From Candidatus Campbellbacteria bacterium CG22_combo_CG10-13_8_21_14_all_36_13 (GTDB lineage Bacteria > Patescibacteriota > Minisyncoccia > Phycocordibacterales > PCTT01): a stretch of 10,599 bases of DNA. A program made the position numbers and the translations under genes. Position 1 is the first letter of the stretch; each line of letters starts with the position of its first letter. Under the pieces are notes generated by a model, which saw only the letters and a program-made list of their open reading frames with translations, searched no databases and had not been told where the DNA came from. Below are positions 6,777 to 10,599 of the stretch, piece after piece. The DNA lies in the NCBI GenBank assembly GCA_002771585.1, contig PCTT01000006.1:26234-36832 (forward strand). Direction: 5' to 3'.

Positions 6777-7364
6777 ATGAAAAAATTATCACAAGGTTCT
6801 ATAAAGCTAACAGCTATTATAATATTAGTTTTATTGGTTTTGGTTGTTGGATATTTTGTATTAACAGCAAAAAATTCTCAACCAAAAGTAGTATTATTCC
6901 CGGATTCTATTGATGAATATCAGCTAACAAGATCAAGTACGTCAGATACTGAGTGTTTTTTCTTGGAAGAGGATAAGGATATGCTTGATTCTGGGCTAGA
7001 GGGTGAGATTTGTTTCCAGAAAACAGAATTCGAATATAGAGATTATTCAAGCAATGTTGTTTCTGGCGAAGTAAAGAGTGTGACAAAAGGGGATGATTTG
7101 TTAAAGAAATATTGGATTTATAACAATTCTTCAGAAGTTATAGACGGCAAGTTTTTATTTAGAACGAAGCCATATCGCCATGGCTTGTCTTGGTTTACTA
7201 ATACTGAAGGCATTGATACTGTACCCTTGAATGGAGAAGTATTAATGATAAGCGTCAGATCACGCCCGATTATTCAAAAGAGGCAACTGGAGATAATGCT
7301 GTCACACAATGGTTGTTTAATAAGTATCCTCCAGAACAGTATTAAAATTTTAAAAACCACGTAG
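6777..7364 (+). CDS. Membrane-anchored hypothetical protein, probably frameshifted near the C terminus
   Basis: I do not recognise this protein. Residues 1-10 are positively charged and 11-31 (LTAIIILVLLVLVVGYFVLT) form one membrane helix or signal anchor, so the polar remainder should lie outside the cytoplasm. Cysteines in DTECFF and GEICFQ could pair. The frame as written gives 195 residues, but its last part (SVRSRPIIQKRQLEIM onward) changes character and its stop lies inside the terminator stem. In the -1 frame from about 7217-7259, codons read INDKRQITPDYSKEA, then NAVTQWLFNKYPPEQY, and stop at TAA 7343-7345, 6 bases before the terminator. The natural protein was therefore probably about 189 residues with that tail. 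One base appears lost, by mutation or sequence error. The gene stands between recJ and a terminator, as a single-gene unit. Confidence 0.6.
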   Translation: MKKLSQGSIKLTAIIILVLLVLVVGYFVLTAKNSQPKVVLFPDSIDEYQLTRSSTSDTECFFLEEDKDMLDSGLEGEICFQKTEFEYRDYSSNVVSGEVKSVTKGDDLLKKYWIYNNSSEVIDGKFLFRTKPYRHGLSWFTNTEGIDTVPLNGEVLMISVRSRPIIQKRQLEIMLSHNGCLISILQNSIKILKTT

Positions 7365-7387
7365 GCGTTGCCTACGTGGTTTTTATT
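7352..7387 (+). terminator. Intrinsic terminator after the 6777 gene
   Basis: A perfect 15-bp stem: AAAAACCACGTAGGC (7352-7366) pairs with GCCTACGTGGTTTTT (7370-7384) around a GTT loop. The T tract of the right arm forms the U run. The flanking A and T runs allow function in both directions, though the neighbouring unit to the right is also plus-strand. Confidence 0.88.
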
Positions 7388-7388
7388 T

Positions 7389-7406
7389 ACTACAGTTAAC
7401 CGTAGT
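7389..7406. other. Imperfect 18-bp dyad in spacer
   Basis: ACTAC (7389-7393) and GTAGT (7402-7406) flank the self-complementary GTTAAC with one mismatched pair. It could be an operator-like site directly after the terminator. There is no promoter clearly attached to it, so the role is unknown. Confidence 0.2.
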
Positions 7407-7470
7407 AAGTTGCTTTTATATTTTTTACTATATAGGTTATATCAGATAAGGTATACTGTACTTTAATTAT

Positions 7471-7622
7471 GAATTTTAAATTTCAAATTTTACCTAGCCC
7501 GCTGACGCAGTCGGTCAGGGAATGAATTTTGCCTGCCTGCGGTAGGCAGGAATGAACGAATTTTAAATTAAAACATTAAAAATTGAATAAAAATTAAAAA
7601 TTTTAAATTAAAAATTGTTTTT
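7471..7622 (+). repeat. AT-rich heptad arrays flanking two GC-rich hairpins (locus D)
   Basis: Left heptads GAATTTT AAATTTC AAATTTT (7471-7491). First hairpin: CTGAC (7502-7506) pairs with GTCAG (7514-7518), extended by CC/GG with a bulge. Second hairpin: CCTGCCT (7532-7538) pairs with AGGCAGG (7544-7550) around GCGGT. Then degenerate A/T heptads run from 7558 to the rnhA start. Apart from this repeat, the dyad at 7389 and a possible -10 box, I see nothing in the 7385-7622 spacer. Confidence 0.7.
7609..7614 (+). promoter_or_regulatory. Weak -10 candidate of rnhA
   Basis: TAAAAT ending exactly 8 bases before the rnhA ATG, the same spacing as the three better candidates. It lies in A/T-only repeat DNA where such a match is expected often, so confidence is low. 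Confidence 0.25.
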
Positions 7623-8396
7623 ATGGACATAAAAATCTTTACAGACGGTTCATCAAGTGGAAATCCGGGTCCGGGAGGATGGGGCGCCGTCATTTTGATG
7701 GATCAAAATGACGGAAATCCGAAATCCGAAATCCGAAATCCGAAAGTTACGGAATTAGGGGGTGGAGAGAAGAAGACGACTAACAACAGAATGGAACTCA
7801 AGGCAGTTATTGAATCACTTCGTTTTATTAAGAGCTATAAGCTAAGAGCTAAGAGCTATGAGCTGGTGGTTTATTCAGATTCCTCCTACGTAATCAACGG
7901 TGTCACGAAATGGCTAGACGGTTGGATTGATCGTGATTGGATTAATTCCAAAAAAGAGCCTGTGCAAAACAGAGATTTATGGGAAGAGCTTGTTGATGCA
8001 GAAGATGGTTTGGATGTTAAATGGAAGCTTTTGCCGGGGCACAGTGGCGTGACTGGAAACGAGAAAGCAGACGAAATAGCAACATCATTCACTTTTGGTA
8101 AACCAAAAAAACTTTTTTCAGGCAGTATTGATGATTATGAATTTGATATAAAAGATATATCACATGACTCTGTAATGAAAAAAGTAAAAGATAATAAAAA
8201 GACAAGACAGAAAGGTAAGGCGCACTCATATTTGTCTCTTGTTGAGGGAAAGCTTATGAAGCACTACACATGGAAAGAGTGTGAAGCGCGAGTAAAAGGG
8301 AAACCAAATGTGAGATTTAAAAAAGCGCTTAGTCCGGAGGAGGAGCACGAGATAATTCGCTCATGGGGATTCACAAGTGTAGATGGAAAACACTAA
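7623..8396 (+). CDS. rnhA: Ribonuclease HI with repeat-derived loops and a C-terminal hybrid-binding-like domain
   Basis: Cleaves the RNA strand of RNA/DNA hybrids in the cytoplasm. The catalytic residues are present: Asp8 in FTDGSSSGNPGPGGWGA, Glu58 in TTNNRMEL, Asp86 in YSDSSYV and Asp150 in GNEKADEIA, plus His140 in LPGHSG. The length is 257 residues against about 155 for the plain enzyme. Two inserts lie in surface loops. Residues 27-43 include the piece encoded by GAAATCC repeats, and residues 70-81 are encoded by a second heptad array. The rest of the excess is C-terminal: a linker (154-199) rich in Lys and Asp, then 200-249, where YLSLVEGKL, YTWKECEARVKG and VRFKKALSPEEE match the order of the hybrid-binding (viroplasmin) fold seen at the N terminus of eukaryotic RNase H1. 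The gene overlaps comEC by 14 bases, so the two are cotranscribed. Confidence 0.94.
   Translation: MDIKIFTDGSSSGNPGPGGWGAVILMDQNDGNPKSEIRNPKVTELGGGEKKTTNNRMELKAVIESLRFIKSYKLRAKSYELVVYSDSSYVINGVTKWLDGWIDRDWINSKKEPVQNRDLWEELVDAEDGLDVKWKLLPGHSGVTGNEKADEIATSFTFGKPKKLFSGSIDDYEFDIKDISHDSVMKKVKDNKKTRQKGKAHSYLSLVEGKLMKHYTWKECEARVKGKPNVRFKKALSPEEEHEIIRSWGFTSVDGKH
7687..7741 (+). repeat. 12-bp-stem palindrome followed by GAAATCC heptad array inside rnhA
   Basis: CCGTCATTTTGA (7687-7698) pairs perfectly with TCAAAATGACGG (7703-7714) around TGGA. Then four perfect GAAATCC units (7714-7741) follow, with a decayed fifth (GAAAGTT). It encodes the loop between the first two strands of RNase HI, which is about 11 residues longer here than in E. 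coli. Its 28 bases are not a multiple of three. Confidence 0.85.
7831..7865 (+). repeat. Second heptad array inside rnhA
   Basis: Five 7-base units (AGAGCTA, TAAGCTA, AGAGCTA, AGAGCTA, TGAGCTG) encode KSYKLRAKSYEL between the first helix and the next strand of RNase HI. It is a different unit from the first array but has the same period. Confidence 0.85.
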
Positions 8397-9843
8397 AATA
8401 TTTTACGCAATAATAATATCTTTTTTCTTAGGTACTGCCGGTTATTTCATATTGAATACCGGCATTTTTGTTTCAATTTTTATACTGGTACTCGGTATAA
8501 GCATTTTGCTTTTTGTTTTTCTCACAAAGAGTAAGGAAAATTTTATTATTCTTTTTGCTGTGTTTCTTGTTGCTATGTCTTTTGGCTCTATTCGTGCACA
8601 GGTAAAAGATTCGCACATTGTGCGTACTCTTGATTCATATATTGGAAAAAATATTGATATAGAAGGAGAGGTGGTGAGGGACGTGAGGATGCGTGGCGCG
8701 TATAAGGAGATAATAATAAAAACAAAAGAAGGTGATGGTATAAGGGTGAGTGTTGATCTACACGCTGATGTTGTTTATGGGGATGTGGTTTATATCTCTG
8801 GCAAACTTCAAAAGCCAAAGAATTTTGAGACAGATACGGGAAGAGTGTTTGATTATGTGTCTTACCTTGAAAGGAAAAATATTTCTTATCAAATATTTTA
8901 TCCTGAGATAGAGGTATTGAATCATGATGGTGGTAATAAATTAAAAAAAGTTTTACTCGGTATAAAAAATGGTTTTGTTGGGTCTATATCATCTGTGGTT
9001 CCAGAGCCACATGCGTCTTTGGCTGGTGGTATTACTGTTGGGGCCGATGATTCGCTAGGAGATGAGCTGGAAGAGGACCTAAGACGAACGGGAATAATCC
9101 ACATAGTGGTTCTGTCCGGATACAATGTAACAATTGTGTCTGAATTCTTTATGAAGATGTTCGCTTTTCTTCCTTTTGTCTGGAAGAGCGTGCTTGGAGC
9201 GCTTGCGATACTTCTCTTTATGATAATGACAGGTGCTACTGCTACTATTGTGAGGGCTAGTATTATGGCTGGCTTGCTTATTTTAGCTCGTGTGACGGGG
9301 CGCACATCAGATGTAATGAGGCTTTTGTTTGTTGCTGGATTTGTGATGGTACTTATTAATCCGTTTGTGCTTTTGTATGATCCATCATTTCAGCTTTCTT
9401 TTCTCGCTACGTTTGGATTAATTTTTGGGACACCTTATGTGGAGAGACTATTTAAAGGAATTACAAAATTTGTATCCATAAAGGAGTTCGCCGTATCTAC
9501 AATTGCTACACAGATTTTTGTGCTTCCTCTTATCTTATATATGACAGGACAGGTTTCTGTGGTGGCGCTAATTGTAAATCTTTTGGTGCTGCCGGTGATT
9601 CCGTTTGCTATGTTTATAGGGCTTTTTGTTGGTCTTGTTGGATTTGTTTCTTATGGACTCGCTTTTCCTTTCGGCTTTGTGGAATATGTCGTGCTTGATT
9701 ATGTTTTTCTTGTGGTGGATATGTTTTCCAAACTTTCTTTTGCTTCAATTTCTATTCCAAATTTTTCAATTTGGTGGATGTTTGGGTTGTATCTACTTTA
9801 TGGGGCCGTGTGGTATTTATGGAGACAAAAAATAAAAGAATAA
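8383..9843 (+). CDS. comEC: ComEC/Rec2 DNA-uptake channel, short form
   Basis: Inner-membrane channel through which single-stranded DNA enters during natural transformation. It has 486 residues. The N-terminal part has two or three membrane helices (about 6-70), then a soluble OB-like region (about 88-180: IDIEGEVVRDVRM, VYGDVVYISGKL). The competence domain follows, with the family motif TGIIHIVVLSGYNVTIV (236-252; HLLAVSGLHV is usual), TGATATIVRASIM (283-295), INPFVLLYDPSFQLSFLA (325-342) and many helices to the end. The tail LSFASISIPNFSIWW is typical of the end of the channel domain. The C-terminal metallo-beta-lactamase-like domain of longer ComEC proteins (about 750 residues in Bacillus) is absent. 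The ATG at 8383 directly follows an in-frame TAG, so no earlier start exists; it overlaps rnhA by 14 bases, suggesting coupled translation. It fits with the pilin genes at the left. Confidence 0.93.
   Translation: MENTKIFYAIIISFFLGTAGYFILNTGIFVSIFILVLGISILLFVFLTKSKENFIILFAVFLVAMSFGSIRAQVKDSHIVRTLDSYIGKNIDIEGEVVRDVRMRGAYKEIIIKTKEGDGIRVSVDLHADVVYGDVVYISGKLQKPKNFETDTGRVFDYVSYLERKNISYQIFYPEIEVLNHDGGNKLKKVLLGIKNGFVGSISSVVPEPHASLAGGITVGADDSLGDELEEDLRRTGIIHIVVLSGYNVTIVSEFFMKMFAFLPFVWKSVLGALAILLFMIMTGATATIVRASIMAGLLILARVTGRTSDVMRLLFVAGFVMVLINPFVLLYDPSFQLSFLATFGLIFGTPYVERLFKGITKFVSIKEFAVSTIATQIFVLPLILYMTGQVSVVALIVNLLVLPVIPFAMFIGLFVGLVGFVSYGLAFPFGFVEYVVLDYVFLVVDMFSKLSFASISIPNFSIWWMFGLYLLYGAVWYLWRQKIKE
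8436..8469 (+). other. Terminator-like hairpin inside the 5' end of comEC
   Basis: TGCCGGT (8436-8442) pairs with ACCGGCA (8458-8464), with an inner TTCA/TGAA stem, followed directly by TTTTT (8465-8469). It lies 54-87 bases after the comEC start codon. The shape is that of an intrinsic terminator or attenuator; function is unproven. Confidence 0.35.
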
Positions 9844-9875
9844 AAAAGAATTATTCTGGTATAGGTAAAATTATT

Positions 9876-9922
9876 AAAAAAAGCCCGACACCGTTCAGCT
9901 TGCGCTTACTTGGTGTCGGGCT
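9876..9922 (-). terminator. Intrinsic terminator of the minus-strand orphan gene
   Basis: AGCCCGACACC (9882-9892) and GGTGTCGGGCT (9912-9922) form a perfect 11-bp stem. Read on the minus strand it is followed by seven T (9876-9882 on plus are A). On the plus strand no T run follows, so it serves the minus-strand gene. CAGCTTGCG occurs both in the loop (9896-9904) and in the next hairpin (9930-9938). Confidence 0.85.
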
Positions 9923-9927
9923 CGGTT

Positions 9928-9945
9928 GCCAGCTTGCGAGCTGGC
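9928..9945 (-). other. Hairpin touching the stop codon of the orphan gene
   Basis: GCCAGCT (9928-9934) pairs with AGCTGGC (9939-9945) around TGCG. It overlaps the TAG of the minus-strand gene and precedes its terminator by a few bases. It may be part of a double 3' structure that protects the message. Confidence 0.4.
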
Positions 9946-10469
9946 TAGTTGCAGTTGGCGACAGAACGCTCCAGATCGTCGATTGCGTCGATGATCAGGG
10001 TCCCGTTTTGGAGGAACCAGCGTGCCTGGTCACATACGACCTCATAGGCGGGTCGTATACCAAGCCCTTTCGGCTCTCCCTTTCTGGTTCTCCAAAACGA
10101 AATCGTTTTGGTGAACAGGCCATCGATGTTTCCAAGCCACACGTCGTCATCGGTGACGACCTGTCCCGGCTTCGTTCTGTTCATTCCGAACTCGTGTCGT
10201 CCGGATTGAGAGATGAGAGAACTGAGACGGGACAGCTTCTTGGCCAAAGGGCTTTCGTCGCCGTAGTTGGCCAGATCCAGCTTTCTGTCGTCGTGCCAGG
10301 ACGAGACTGCGTTGAAGAACGCAACGAGTCCAGACAACGGGTCTCGCATCGACATTGCCGAAGCAATGTCCTGCTTGAGTACCCGGAGTTCCGGAAGGAT
10401 TTTCTGGACCCTCGAGCCCAGAACGTTGACTGCAGCTCGTGAAAACAGGTTTTTGATGGACTGTAGCAT
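9945..10469 (-). CDS. GC-rich hypothetical protein, orphan of probable foreign origin
   Basis: I do not recognise this protein. From the ATG at 10469 it has 174 residues (MLQSIKNLFSRAAVNV...), with no membrane helix or signal peptide, and is mostly helical-looking and charged. The C-terminal part (IRPAYEVVCDQARWFL, then TLIIDAIDDLERSV) looks like amphipathic helices. GAGGTG lies 8 bases upstream of this ATG. A longer form of 186 residues starts at 10505 and has GGAG 9 bases upstream, so the start is not settled. The base composition is sharply different: the 60 bases at 10021-10080 contain 36 G/C, against 18 of 60 at 9421-9480 in comEC. Codon third positions are GC-rich, as expected if this strand is the coding one. 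It faces comEC convergently and has its own terminator. No function is proposed. Confidence 0.7.
   Translation of the reverse strand: MLQSIKNLFSRAAVNVLGSRVQKILPELRVLKQDIASAMSMRDPLSGLVAFFNAVSSWHDDRKLDLANYGDESPLAKKLSRLSSLISQSGRHEFGMNRTKPGQVVTDDDVWLGNIDGLFTKTISFWRTRKGEPKGLGIRPAYEVVCDQARWFLQNGTLIIDAIDDLERSVANCN
10092..10111. other. 9-bp-stem inverted repeat inside the orphan gene
   Basis: CCAAAACGA (10092-10100) and TCGTTTTGG (10103-10111) separated by two bases. It is an AT-richer patch in an otherwise GC-rich gene and encodes TKTISFW on the minus strand. It may be a binding dyad or chance. Confidence 0.35.
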
Positions 10470-10472
10470 TCT

Positions 10473-10491
10473 TACCCCACCTCGCGGGGTA
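10473..10491 (-). promoter_or_regulatory. Hairpin around the Shine-Dalgarno site of the orphan gene
   Basis: TACCCC (10473-10478) pairs with GGGGTA (10486-10491). On the minus-strand mRNA the GAGGTGGGG ribosome site lies in its loop and 3' arm, ending just before the ATG at 10469. This arrangement could hide the site and control translation. If translation starts at 10505 instead, it is only coding sequence. Confidence 0.4.
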
Positions 10492-10599
10492 GTGTGTAGG
10501 TGCATGAGTGCTAACTCCAGTTAACCTTTGAATTAGGACAGTTAGAATTAATAGATTAGAAGAATTAATTTTAATTGTCATGAAGAAGAAATTTCATCA

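Noticed and set aside
7469..7525. Short open frame of 18 codons starting at an ATG in the spacer after a TATACT box
   Set aside because: It is made of repeat DNA, has no ribosome site, and the box is 11 bases from the ATG without a -35 element.
7714..7865. Heptad arrays as a CRISPR-like array
   Set aside because: Units are 7 bases, directly abutting and without spacers.
9771..10442. Long plus-strand open frame (223 codons) over the GC-rich region
   Set aside because: It begins inside comEC, has no ribosome site, and reads through the minus-strand terminator. The minus-strand frame has proper start signals, terminator and codon pattern.
10147..10581. Second minus-strand open frame overlapping the orphan gene
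   Set aside because: GC-rich DNA gives long chance frames; this one has no start signal of note and overlaps the better-supported gene in another frame.
10560..10581. ATGACA-N17-TAATCT promoter for the minus-strand orphan gene
   Set aside because: The -35 match is fair but the -10 matches only three of six positions in AT-rich DNA; not called.
1..10599. Possible TGA recoding, because no gene here stops with TGA
   Set aside because: Only about eleven stops are seen and all genes are free of in-frame TGA. A recoding lineage would show TGA codons inside genes.

Overview
The window looks like a piece of a Candidatus Patescibacteria (CPR) chromosome, most likely of the Parcubacteria type. This is inference from several signs: AT-rich coding DNA, a set of minor-pilin genes, a short ComEC without its nuclease-like tail, tightly packed single-copy housekeeping genes, and short GC-rich palindromes flanked by 7-base repeats, which I associate with these genomes. 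No rRNA, tRNA, CRISPR array or transposase gene was seen. All genes use TAA or TAG as stop, and the standard code leaves every frame open.

Layout, left to right. (1) About 1-2961: four consecutive plus-strand genes for type IV pilin-like proteins. Three have the classical leader plus Glu5; the fourth is a PilX/GspK-like subunit carrying a long beta-rich domain. (2) 3000-4948: triosephosphate isomerase and phosphoglycerate kinase, adjacent steps of lower glycolysis, in one transcription unit. The kinase has lost several usual substrate-binding residues. (3) 4973-6709: the single-strand exonuclease RecJ. (4) 6777-7364: an unrecognised membrane-anchored protein, probably frameshifted near its end, followed by a strong intrinsic terminator. 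(5) 7385-7622: a gene-free, repeat-filled spacer. (6) 7623-9843: RNase HI with an unusual C-terminal hybrid-binding-like domain, overlapping comEC (DNA uptake channel). (7) 9882-10505: a minus-strand, GC-rich orphan gene with its own terminator and Shine-Dalgarno sites, unlike everything around it.

Functionally, the pilins, ComEC and RecJ together fit natural DNA uptake and processing (pilus, membrane channel, exonuclease), but this link is inferred from gene content only. The two glycolytic genes are ordinary neighbours.

The most notable patterns are: (a) a family of composite repeats made of 7-bp tandem units around a GC-rich palindrome, several lying inside reading frames, including prepilin leaders and surface loops of RNase HI; (b) -10-like boxes ending exactly 8 bases before the start codon of tpiA, recJ and the 6777 gene, which suggests leaderless mRNAs; (c) the compositional break at the minus-strand orphan.
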